Assembly (NCBI GenBank): GCA_965116325.1
Contig: OZ220675.1
Location: forward strand, 1,054,001-1,118,000
Source: JAGWBF01 sp965116325
GTDB lineage: Bacteria > Chloroflexota > Dehalococcoidia > Lucifugimonadales > JAGWBF01
DNA: 64,000 nucleotides
Direction of reading: 5' to 3'
The notes under the pieces are model-generated. The model saw only the letters and a program-made list of their open reading frames with translations, made no database searches and was not told the DNA's origin. The position numbers and the translations under genes were made by a program. Below, in pieces: positions 9,401-16,205 of this stretch. Each line of letters opens with the position of its first letter. The first letter of the stretch is position 1.

Positions 9401-12400
9401 CGTATCGGCCGCCCTTTCCTACCAGTTCTCGGGACTGGAGGCCGGCGATAGGGTCTTGATTCACGCCGGCGCGGGCGGTGTGGGACTGGCGGCTATACAG
9501 CTTGCTCAAGCCGCGGGAGCGGAGGTGTTCGCAACAGCCAGCGCACCAAAGCAGGGATATCTGAGGTCTCTCGGAGTAAAGCACGTCTTCGACAGCCGCC
9601 AGACAAGGTTCGCTGAGGAGATACTCGAATCCACCGGTGGAGAAGGTGTTCACGTAGTGCTCAACAGCCTCACCAGCGAGGGCTTTATCGATGCCAGCCT
9701 GTCATGCCTCGCCCACGGCGGTCGCTTTGTCGAGCTGGCCAGGAGAGACATCCTCAGCGTGGAGGAGATGGCGGCGCTGCGCCCCGATGTGGCTTACGCG
9801 ATCCTCGAGCTGGACGTTATGAAGAAGGCCGTCCCGGGCGAGGTAGGAGAGGTCCTGCGGGAAGTGATGGCCCAGCTGTCGGCGGGACAACTACGGCCCC
9901 TTGTCCACAGCAGGTGGCCGCTAGCCGAGGCAGGAGCAGCCTTGGGGTTCATGCGATCAGCCCGACATATGGGGAAGATCGTGTTGACTCCTTCGCCCAT
10001 TATGGATGGTCGACTCCGTGCCGACCGCACCTACCTTGTCACCGGAGGCCTGGGTGGCATTGGATGCGCCGTAGCCGCATGGCTTGCCGACCATGGAGCG
10101 GGAGTCATCGTACTGAACGGCCGGCGGCCCCCAGACCCGGATGCCGAACAGGCCATCGAAGCCCTCAGGCAACGAGGAGCCGACATCCGCGTAGAGCTGG
10201 CGGACGTCACCGATGGCGCAGCCATGGACGCCATGCTGGAACGCATCGACGGGGACCTTCCTCCCCTTGGCGGGGTTATCCACAGCGTAGGTGTGCTATC
10301 GGACGCCGCCCTCGAGAACCAGACGTGGTCAAGCTTCGAACAGGTGCTATGGCCGAAGATTATCGGGGCTTGGCACTTGCACCGCGCTACCATGGACCGG
10401 GACTTGGACTTCTTCATCCTCTTTTCCAGCCGTGTTGGAGTCATGGGCAACCCGGGCCAGGCGAACCATGCCGCCGCCAACGCCTTCCTGGACCAGCTTG
10501 CCGGGCACCGGCGGGCATTGGGCCTGCCGGGACAGGCCATTGCCTGGGGAGCATGGTCGGAGATCGGAGAGGCGGCGGAGCAGCGAGAGAGGATAGAACG
10601 CAGGCGGGCAGCCCTGGGGGGGCGGTGGTTCACCCCGGAGCAAGGCATCAAGGCCCTGGAAAGGCTGGTGCGCCAGGACTCAACCACATCGGTGGTCATG
10701 TCGGTGGACTGGTCGGTGTTTGAAGAGGCTGTGAGAGAACGTCCGCCTTTGCTGGAGGAGATGCTATCCGCAGATGACGGCGACAAGACCGATGCTTCCA
10801 CCTCGTCGGGAGATGTGCTGGCCCAGCTCCGTGGCGCCCCTGCGCCGACGACCCTGGAGGCCTTGGTTTCCTTCTTGCAGAAGGAGGTCCAGGCGGTGCT
10901 GCGCATGCCCAGTCCCCCTGCTCCGACGGTAGGCTTCTTCGATCTTGGCATGGACTCGCTCATGTCGGTGGAGCTGCGCAACCGCTTGAACCGCGCCCTG
11001 TCCGGGCTGTGCACGGTGTCTAATACAGCGGTATTCGACTATCCCAATGTAAACGCCCTGGCATCCCACTTGCGCGAAGAGCTGAGCTCGGCTCTTGGGA
11101 CCAGCACCCCTGAGACGATCGATGAGCCTGTCATGGCTCGACCTAAGGTGACAGAAAGTGCCACAGGTGACCCCATAGCCATAGTGGGCATGGCATGCCG
11201 GTTCCCCGGAGCACCGGACCTGGGGTCCTTCTGGGACCTCCTGGAAGCCGGTGAGATCGCAGTGACCGATGGCCGAGAGGACGAAGGTGATTGGGCTGGG
11301 GTAACTGGAGACCCGGCAGCCGACGACATCCTCTACAGAAGGGGAGGATTCGTCGAGGGAATTGACCAGTTCGACAACAGGTTCTTCCGCATCTCCCCGA
11401 TAGAAGCCCGGATGATGGACCCCCAGCAGCGCATGCTGCTGGAGACCACATGGCATGCCCTGGAAGATGCGGGAATCGACCCGGAGAGCCTGAGAGGAAG
11501 CCAGACCGGCGTGTACGTAGGCATCGGCGCCAGCGAGTACCGGGACGTGATCGCGTCCAAGGGGTTGGAGGACCTGTACTTTGGGACCGCCGGCAGTATG
11601 GCGATCGGCCGCATCGCCTTTGTTCTGGGGCTGGAAGGCCCAGCCATGCCTGTGGATATGGCCTGTGCATCCTCCCTGGCAGCCCTCCACCAAGCCGCCG
11701 CAGCCCTGCAGCGCGGAGAGGTGGAAATGGCCTTGGCCGGGGGCGTGAACGCTACCCTTTCCCCCGCGCTCGTGCGTTTCCACCACGAGATGGGGATGCT
11801 GTCTCCCTCTGGCATGTGCAGCGCCTTCGATGCCTCTGCCGACGGCTTTGTCCGCGGCGAGGGATGCGGCGTGGTGGTACTCAAGCGCCTCAGCGATGCA
11901 GAAGCTGACGGAGACAGGATCTGGGGGCTGATAAGAGGCTCATCTGTCAACCAGAACGGGGCCAGCGCCGCCCTTCCCGTGCCCAGGGGGCCGGCCCAGG
12001 AGCGCCTTATCAGGGATGCTCTCGAAAGAGCGGGCGTGTCGCCGTCGGAAGTGGATTACATGGAGGCCCATGGCACCGGCACCGAGCTGGGCGACTCCAT
12101 CGAGCTTCGCGCCATAGCTGCGGTGTACGGGGAGGGCCGAGAGCTGAAGCGGCCTCTCTTGGTAGGCTCGGTGAAGCCCAACATCGGGCACGCTGAGTGG
12201 GCGGCGGGCATGGCCAGCTTGATGAAGGCTGTGCTGGCGATGAAACGAGGAGTGATCCCGGCGCACCTCAATTTCCGGGAGCCGAATCCCAATTTCGACT
12301 GGGACAAGATGCCGGTCCGGGTCACTTCTGAAGTTACGGAATGGCCTGTCCTTCCCGACCGTCGGCCCCTGTCGGCGGTGAACTCCTTCGGGTTATCGGG

Positions 12401-13634
12401 CACTAACGCCCACGTGATTCTGGAGGGCTATGGCCGGTCTGTTGACGGCGGCCAGCCCAATTCTCAGGACAACATCTCCAAGGGAAAGGCCAGGCTGCTG
12501 CCCCTGTCCGGCAAGTCCCCTGCTGCCCTCCGGGACCTGGCGAAGTCCTACCAGTCCTGGCTCGATGACCGGGACCTGGCGAAGTCCTACCAGTCCTGGC
12601 TCGATGACCGGGCCCGTGGCCTTTCCGACGAGAATGCCGGATGCCTTCTCGCAGATATAGCATGGACGGCAGGAGTGGGTCGCAGCCACTTCCCCTATCG
12701 CTCCGGCTTGGTCTTTGGAGATGCAGCCGAACTGCAGGCGCGACTCAGTGCCCTGACCCAGTCAGAAGAAGCTTCCGATGCTCCTGAGAGGCCCTCATCG
12801 GTGAATGTGGCCTTCGTGTACACCGGGCAGGGAGGGCTTGTTCCGGGAATAGCCGAGGCTCTCTACCAGGCCAGCCCGGCAGCCAAAGCAGTCTTCGACC
12901 GGTGCGACCAGGTGGTCCGCGATGCCCGGGGCGTGTCGCTCCTGGAAGTTATGTTCGGGTCAGCAGGCACAGAAGGCGACATGCGAGACCCTACGTGGCA
13001 GTACCCGGCCCTCTATTCAATGCAAGCTGCCGTCGCCGCCCTGTGGGAGAGCGTAGGGGTCAAGCCCGACAGGGTGCTGGGCCGGGGGGTTGGAGAGATC
13101 GCTGCCTCCCTGGCTGCGGGCCTCTTCAGCTTGGAGGATGGATGCCGTCTCGCGGCCTCCCTGGCAGGCCCTGAGCTGGCCCTGCCTCCGGCGGGCGCGA
13201 TTTCCTCGACTTGGATCAGCAACGTGCTCCAGCGCGCGGTCCAGCCGTCCGACGATTTGGGCGAAGCTCACTGGCGGGGCCTGTCCGACGGAGACAACGC
13301 CTTCAGGGGCTGCATGGACGCCCTGGCTGATACCGGCGCTGACCTGGTCGTTGAGGTAGGCCCGTCCCCAGGGGCGGCCGCCTCTTCCTGCTGGCCCCAA
13401 GGTGCTGACGGAGGCCCGCCTCCGGTCTTCCTTGAAGGCCTTCTTAGCCCCGACGGTAGGCATGAAGCCCTGGAACGCCGTTTCCTGGACGCGGTCGCCT
13501 CAGCGTACGAGGCCGGGGCGGGGATCTCCTTCGCAGGGCTCTTCATCGGCGAGCAGCGCCTTCGTATCGGCATCCCCCACTATCCCTTCCAGCGCCGCCG
13601 ATTCTGGGTGCAGGGACGCAGCCTGTCCGGATAG
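3420..13634 (+). CDS. Type I polyketide synthase, KS-AT-DH-MT-ER-KR-ACP-KS-AT(remnant)
   Basis: 3,404 residues. Domains by motif: KS1 about 1-430 (active Cys177 in DAACASA, HGTGT, KTNIGH); AT1 about 565-925 (GHSVGE, Ser660, RAFHS); DH about 944-1240 (His975 in DHRVF, Asp1148 in LLLDGC); C-methyltransferase about 1390-1640 (VIEVGAGTG at 1473-1481); ER about 1885-2190 (HAGAGGVG near 2015); KR about 2200-2400 (VTGGLGGIG near 2207); ACP about 2475-2560 (LGMDSL, Ser2513); KS2 about 2583-3000 (Cys2749 in DMACASS, HGTGT, KPNIGH); AT remnant about 3130-3390. The first seven domains form a complete fully reducing, C-methylating module. By family knowledge this makes a saturated methyl-branched acyl chain, possibly iteratively. 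The order recalls small PKSs reported from sponge symbionts, but I cannot confirm kinship. The AT remnant reads GRGVGE (Gly3223 replaces the nucleophile) and lacks about 100 residues. The position of the KR catalytic Tyr is His2350. Confidence 0.93.
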   Translation: MNEPIAIVGMACKFPGAPDLASFWHLLLEGGNAITEGVPGSGVGRLGNIIRDPDVQNEACRYGAFVDDIDQFDASFFRISPVEANLLDPQQRMMLEMSWLALEDASINPDTLKGSRTGVYTGISNDEYRMLVLDTMKPTEAAGSLYALSGTNLNGTSGRVSFVLGLMGPAKAVDAACASAMVAVHDAVADLQQGRTDLAIAGGVQAIMNGRVYQLRAEAMMLSPDGQCKTFDASANGYVRGEGCGVVVLKRLREAEADGDPIWAVIRGSAVNNGGTGVGLTVPHTPALVQVMETALSDAEVLPAEIEFLEAHGTGTAVGDPVELDAVASVYGPGRETDRPLLIGSVKTNIGHLESAAGIAGLIKAALVVKKGVIPKHLHFHNPHPSFDWENQPLQVTSTMMDWPRRDGLPRLAGVNSFGITGTNAHIVVEEHPGRDGASALGLHQVGSPRAVAVSLPAPMADLPLHEGGSGQRTTRILPLSGKSETALRDLARAYLSWLDEQKEENGTDSGAWEPMLSDIAWTAGVGRSHLDRRTGSVFYDAASLRKRLETLAESGTDTEPRAATKVAFVYTGQGSQWLGMGQDLYESEPVAKAVMDRCEAVFQGERNASLLDVMFGRPGAKGDLSDTAWEQPALYALECALTALWASVGVQPSVVLGHSVGELAAAQAAGVFSLEDGMRFAATRGTLLSATEPGAMAAVFGSRARVESEVEALNSASNGVGLSIAADNGSHIVVSGPVEDVEAATSRFESQSIGVRRLNTTRAFHSALLDPALDPLESYLEGVATMPPSLTVISNLTGQPVGPDMMLDAAYWRRHAREPVAFSESVKAMAYLGVDIIVEVGPHAVLGPMAAQTWPAGNGQQAVSAAPIVLASLRRPSRNGSSAGPESSFVSAVAEAYEAGLDISFEGLFAGESRRRVSLPSYPFQRERYWIESSKAGRPRTGHPLMGIRHESARGEVIYENEVSPSEPSWLQDHRVFDRLVAPGALYGAMAASAAFAEGGRWIAVDEMQLHSPLVFSEEASKGGAPEESRKMQVVLDSNDQGSSRQIQLFSRGSEEQWTMHVEGRIVSDPRLQDAGDRRNLEELKGRLSPADVPAYYRAKSATGIDLGPLFRTLGRCWAGPGEALGEVVLPEILGRNQLDVHPLLLDGCFQVVGVARNMGIGPEEATYLPFGWERLWLTERLPDRILCHVRMNEADQEVEPSVGPAEVLSGELRIYDPAGVLLGGINGYTVKRATRAALLSAVEGIDDLLYEVIWQDRALPAGMESAAFFPSTDQIAAGTPLFTTYLSDAGVDPQGRNDLLADLERWSWSRSLATLEELGWQRVKGEEVDVEELRQRLNVLPEHSRLFRRMLEMLVRSGVLEEKGEGFVVCIGPDAPLPEVMPRDLEEYATKMASTYPDGQTEIGLFLRSGRALAEVLRGEADPLTLLFSSGEPTAADLYLKAPVARAANRMLADAVQQLVATLPSGRRLRVIEVGAGTGSATASVLQELPEGRFDYAYTDISAGFFAEAEARFGTDGIEYRPLDIERDPVAQGFDSHGYDILIASNVLHATRYLEETLGHCLDLLAPSGHLIALENLRGLGWMDLTFGQLDGWWRFADAYRPDHALAGPPVWRQALKDAGFEGAEVLGVDDSYTYEMLDKGVIVAQGPAHVAEPPGLWVLTGDRGGVAEEIAGALAARNQTVVLARDAASDSAGRARADSVITDSTVDMNSRESWRSLIEGLPKDIPFSGMVHLRGMEGHGPAATTGEVEEDLHHVGASALAMVQGVGESGVTPERGVWFLTRGSQVLEREQGGELTGAVLWGLGKVVALEAPHLQPRMIDLEPAAPVPTSDLVNELLYPDPENHIAYRQGRRQSARLVRRGAGVERLALPEDSNWVLAPNQKGVFDRPEVKPLPVRTLDPREVRVSVEATGLNFWDVFRSLGFIEEGDLGREMCGYVLDTGQEVSSVSVGDRVVGLGFGAFGPEIVTREELVAPAPAGMSASALATIPSAFVSAALSYQFSGLEAGDRVLIHAGAGGVGLAAIQLAQAAGAEVFATASAPKQGYLRSLGVKHVFDSRQTRFAEEILESTGGEGVHVVLNSLTSEGFIDASLSCLAHGGRFVELARRDILSVEEMAALRPDVAYAILELDVMKKAVPGEVGEVLREVMAQLSAGQLRPLVHSRWPLAEAGAALGFMRSARHMGKIVLTPSPIMDGRLRADRTYLVTGGLGGIGCAVAAWLADHGAGVIVLNGRRPPDPDAEQAIEALRQRGADIRVELADVTDGAAMDAMLERIDGDLPPLGGVIHSVGVLSDAALENQTWSSFEQVLWPKIIGAWHLHRATMDRDLDFFILFSSRVGVMGNPGQANHAAANAFLDQLAGHRRALGLPGQAIAWGAWSEIGEAAEQRERIERRRAALGGRWFTPEQGIKALERLVRQDSTTSVVMSVDWSVFEEAVRERPPLLEEMLSADDGDKTDASTSSGDVLAQLRGAPAPTTLEALVSFLQKEVQAVLRMPSPPAPTVGFFDLGMDSLMSVELRNRLNRALSGLCTVSNTAVFDYPNVNALASHLREELSSALGTSTPETIDEPVMARPKVTESATGDPIAIVGMACRFPGAPDLGSFWDLLEAGEIAVTDGREDEGDWAGVTGDPAADDILYRRGGFVEGIDQFDNRFFRISPIEARMMDPQQRMLLETTWHALEDAGIDPESLRGSQTGVYVGIGASEYRDVIASKGLEDLYFGTAGSMAIGRIAFVLGLEGPAMPVDMACASSLAALHQAAAALQRGEVEMALAGGVNATLSPALVRFHHEMGMLSPSGMCSAFDASADGFVRGEGCGVVVLKRLSDAEADGDRIWGLIRGSSVNQNGASAALPVPRGPAQERLIRDALERAGVSPSEVDYMEAHGTGTELGDSIELRAIAAVYGEGRELKRPLLVGSVKPNIGHAEWAAGMASLMKAVLAMKRGVIPAHLNFREPNPNFDWDKMPVRVTSEVTEWPVLPDRRPLSAVNSFGLSGTNAHVILEGYGRSVDGGQPNSQDNISKGKARLLPLSGKSPAALRDLAKSYQSWLDDRDLAKSYQSWLDDRARGLSDENAGCLLADIAWTAGVGRSHFPYRSGLVFGDAAELQARLSALTQSEEASDAPERPSSVNVAFVYTGQGGLVPGIAEALYQASPAAKAVFDRCDQVVRDARGVSLLEVMFGSAGTEGDMRDPTWQYPALYSMQAAVAALWESVGVKPDRVLGRGVGEIAASLAAGLFSLEDGCRLAASLAGPELALPPAGAISSTWISNVLQRAVQPSDDLGEAHWRGLSDGDNAFRGCMDALADTGADLVVEVGPSPGAAASSCWPQGADGGPPPVFLEGLLSPDGRHEALERRFLDAVASAYEAGAGISFAGLFIGEQRLRIGIPHYPFQRRRFWVQGRSLSG
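12534..12611 (+). repeat. Perfect 39-bp in-frame tandem duplication in the KS2-AT linker of the PKS
   Basis: Two identical 39-base units (12534-12572 and 12573-12611) encode DLAKSYQSWLDDR twice. The single-copy form of this linker occurs after KS1 as DLARAYLSWLDEQ. The absence of any substitution between the copies indicates a recent event, or an assembly artefact. Confidence 0.92.
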
Positions 13635-13658
13635 TCCGCTGCGCCCTCCTGGTACTAA

Positions 13659-13687
13659 TTGAACATTGGTACAGGTACTGCTATATT
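13659..13687 (+). promoter_or_regulatory. Candidate promoter of the ACP-PPTase-hydrolase genes
   Basis: TTGAAC (13659-13664) and TATATT (13682-13687) are separated by exactly 17 bases, a good sigma-70-like promoter. It lies in the 104-base gap after the PKS gene and about 50 bases before the GTG start of the carrier protein. The three downstream genes may therefore be expressed separately from the PKS. Confidence 0.5.
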
Positions 13688-13738
13688 GGTGTCCTTTGAA
13701 CCTATAAACTCACAAAGGTAAAGATCGGAGGATATCTG

Positions 13739-13984
13739 GTGGCAACGACTGAAGAGCGCATGCGAAAACTGGTGGACGATAACCTGGAGATCGAAGGCAG
13801 GACCAGCGGCAGGCCCCTGGACCCGAACCTCAGCCTGAGGGACTCGGGCGTTAGCTCGGTGGACTTCGTCGCCTTCACCAAGGTGGTCGCCCAGGAGTTC
13901 AACGTCAACTTTGTCCCCGAGGACTGTGACAAGTACAAGACGGTCGGCGAGCTTATGGCATTCCTCGACACCAAAGCCAGCTAA
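13739..13984 (+). CDS. Discrete acyl carrier protein
   Basis: 81 residues, the usual size of a stand-alone carrier protein. The segment LRDSGVSSVDFVAF contains the phosphopantetheine attachment site (Ser40, with Ser39 adjacent); the flanking acidic helix and the end TVGELMAFLDTK also fit the family. It starts at GTG 13739 with GGAG eight bases upstream. It directly follows a PKS that already has an internal ACP. Its role may be to receive the chain from, or supply an acyl unit to, the C-terminal KS, whose own AT is defunct; this is inference. The neighbouring PPTase would activate it. Its site (GVSS) differs from the GMDS of the PKS ACP, so the two carriers are not recent copies. Confidence 0.85.
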   Translation: MATTEERMRKLVDDNLEIEGRTSGRPLDPNLSLRDSGVSSVDFVAFTKVVAQEFNVNFVPEDCDKYKTVGELMAFLDTKAS

Positions 13985-14018
13985 CGTTCCAAGGATCAAA
14001 AACTAAGCGAGGCACCTC

Positions 14019-14819
14019 GTGACGGCAGTCGTTGATGAGGCGGCCGCCAGCCCCCCGCGTCAAGCGTTGGCCGGCCCATGGTGGAAGCCCCTCCCAACCA
14101 CGTCCGGTGTTGCGATATCCCACATCGACCTGAGCCCCGATCCGGTCTGCGAAAGGGAAGCCTTCGAGTGGCTCGATGGGGAGGAACGGTGGGCTTGGCA
14201 GAAATACATGCCGGGGCCTCGGCGCCGGTTCTCCCTATGTCGCGCCGCCCTCCGCGCCCTCCTCTGCGACTACCTGGGCTGCAGCAACCAGAGCCTCGCA
14301 TTCGCCACGTCCGATCATGGCAAGCCCTTCGCCGTCTTGGCAGGCAAGGCATCCGAGGTCGCCTTTAACGTCAGCCACACCCTCAGCCAAGGCCTCATCG
14401 CCCTCGCGCCATCGGGTCGTCTCGGCATCGACGTGGAAGAGCGCGTCCCCAAGCACAGCCTGGACGCCCTCATCGAGTCCGTGATGGGCGCCCATGAGCA
14501 GGCCGAGCTAGGTGCCCTGGAGCCCGACGCAAGGCTGCACCTGTTCTACCGGTTCTGGACCTTTAAGGAGGCCCTTATCAAGGCCCTGGGCACCGGCTTC
14601 TCCACCGACCCGTCCCGGTTCGAGCTGCCCTCCGACATCCGCCTGGGCGCTAAGTCCGGGACATTCAGGTTCCCACATATCCCCGGCACTGCGTGGGCCC
14701 TGGAAGACCTCGGCACCGGCGAGTACGCCGCCGCCCTGGCCTACGAGCTGCTCCCGGGCCAGCCTTCGCCAAGCGGCGGGGCCCAAGCCGTCCTCATCTC
14801 ACCGCCGGAGGAAGCCTGA
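14019..14819 (+). CDS. Sfp-type 4'-phosphopantetheinyl transferase
   Basis: 266 residues, in the Sfp/AcpT size range. It moves the phosphopantetheine arm of coenzyme A onto a Ser of carrier proteins in the cytoplasm. Visible family motifs are FNVSHT (116-121), the Mg-binding GIDVEE (136-141) and FWTFKEALIKALGTG (179-193, the WxxKEA motif). The N-terminal LDGEERWAWQKYMPGPRRRF.. segment fits the substrate-binding half. The start is GTG 14019 with GCGAGG just upstream. Its place between the discrete ACP and the hydrolase implies that it serves the PKS ACP and the discrete ACP. Confidence 0.92.
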   Translation: MTAVVDEAAASPPRQALAGPWWKPLPTTSGVAISHIDLSPDPVCEREAFEWLDGEERWAWQKYMPGPRRRFSLCRAALRALLCDYLGCSNQSLAFATSDHGKPFAVLAGKASEVAFNVSHTLSQGLIALAPSGRLGIDVEERVPKHSLDALIESVMGAHEQAELGALEPDARLHLFYRFWTFKEALIKALGTGFSTDPSRFELPSDIRLGAKSGTFRFPHIPGTAWALEDLGTGEYAAALAYELLPGQPSPSGGAQAVLISPPEEA

Positions 14820-14822
14820 AGC

Positions 14823-15734
14823 TTGGTCGATAGCTCCAAAAGGGTCTGGAACATCCCGGAACCCATCTCCGTCTGCGAAGTCCAGGTTGATGCCGATACC
14901 CGTGTCGTCCTGAGGCAGCACGGCAACCCCGACGGTCCCCGGCTGATCCTCAGCCACGGCAACGGCCTGGCTATCGACCTCTACTACCCCTTCTGGTCCC
15001 GGTTCACCAACGATTTCGACCTCATCATCTACGACCTTCGGAACCATGGCTGGAACACCCCCAGCGCCCTGGAGACTCACAACGTTCCCACCCTGGTGTC
15101 TGACCACGACTCCATCCTGGAAGCCATAGAGCGCAACTACGGCCACAAGACTCAGGTCGGCGTCTTCCACTCCGTGTCCGCCCTGGTATCCCTGCTGTCC
15201 GCCTCCAAGGGCAGCCGCCTGGCTGCCCTCCTGCTCTTCGACCCTCCCCTCTGCAAGCCCGGCCGCAGCCACCGGGAGTTCGAGGAGGCCGCCATCCGGA
15301 CCGCCGGCATGACCCGCCGTCGCACCGACCGGTTTCGCAGCCGCGCCGAATTCGCCGAGGTGCTGGCCTTCCTGCCCCCATTCCAGCGCTTCGTGCCCGG
15401 CGCCTACGATCTCATGGCCGAGGCGACCCTTCGCGAATGCGGGGACAACGACGGCTACGAGCTGCGCTGCCCCCGGGAGTACGAAGCCCGGATGATCGAC
15501 TACGCCAGCGTCTATGGGGTTGCCGTGGACTTCGACGAGATAGAGTGCCCGGTCAAGGTCATCGGCGCGGACCCAACCCTGCCTTTCTCCTACTTGCCCA
15601 CCCTGGACATGTCAGACATCCTCAGCGTCAACTACGACTTCCTGCCCGAGGCGACCCACTTCCTGCAGCTCGAGAAGCCCGAGGAGTGCGCCTCCGCCGC
15701 CCTGGAGTTCCTCCGCTCCATCGCCATCCGCTGA
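14823..15734 (+). CDS. Alpha/beta hydrolase, possible chain-release enzyme of the PKS locus
   Basis: 303 residues with an alpha/beta-hydrolase layout. The oxyanion-hole motif is LSHGNG (44-48). The nucleophile elbow is FHSVSA with Ser117; it lacks the usual glycines of GxSxG. A C-terminal His (about 279) lies in EATHFLQLEKPEE. The start is TTG 14823 with GGAGG at 14807-14811, only three bases after the PPTase stop, so the two are surely co-transcribed. It could hydrolyse or transfer the finished acyl chain as a stand-alone thioesterase, since the PKS has no TE domain; this is inference from context. Other esterase or lipase roles remain open. Confidence 0.75.
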   Translation: MVDSSKRVWNIPEPISVCEVQVDADTRVVLRQHGNPDGPRLILSHGNGLAIDLYYPFWSRFTNDFDLIIYDLRNHGWNTPSALETHNVPTLVSDHDSILEAIERNYGHKTQVGVFHSVSALVSLLSASKGSRLAALLLFDPPLCKPGRSHREFEEAAIRTAGMTRRRTDRFRSRAEFAEVLAFLPPFQRFVPGAYDLMAEATLRECGDNDGYELRCPREYEARMIDYASVYGVAVDFDEIECPVKVIGADPTLPFSYLPTLDMSDILSVNYDFLPEATHFLQLEKPEECASAALEFLRSIAIR

Positions 15735-16205
15735 CAGCCCCCGGGCCCCTCGTTACCCCCTCTCCCCTGGCGGGAGAGGGCTGGGGTGAGGGGGACCCCC
15801 CATGCCGTCATTGCGGCGAAGGCCGCAATCCAGGAAACTCTGGCATGAGACAGGCTGGTCATAAGGAACCCCCCGCCCCCGTTCCCCTTCGATTTCCCTC
15901 AGGGCGAACGGGGGCCAAAGGCCCCGTCGTGTCGCTGTCAGCCAACCTGCAACCCGGCAATGCTCCGTCCTGGATTGCGGCCTACGCCGCAATGACGGTG
16001 CGACCTCTTGTCTTACCCAGCCAGTCGCCGGCCTGACTTCCCTCATGCCACCCTTTTCGTCATTGCGGCGCAGGCCGCAATCCAGAAAACCTGGCATGAG
16101 ACATGCTGGCCATTAGGAACCCCCCGCCCCCGTTCGCCCTGAGGGAAATCGAAGGGGAACGGGGGCGAACGGACAAGGAGCGTCCTGTCCTCCACTGTAG
16201 GCCCC
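15735..16205. repeat. Repeat-filled intergenic region after the PKS locus
   Basis: No gene seen. A CCCTCTCCC-type hairpin at 15756-15795 lies just after the hydrolase and may act as a terminator. GTCATTGCGGC..GCCGCAATCC hairpins lie at about 15805-15835, 15970-16000 (inverted) and 16059-16085. The GTTCCCCTTCGATTTCCC palindrome is at 15884-15914, and the same element in the opposite orientation is at 16125-16168. The two B-plus-palindrome blocks (15802-15914 and 16056-16168) are near-identical outside the flipped core. Confidence 0.8.
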
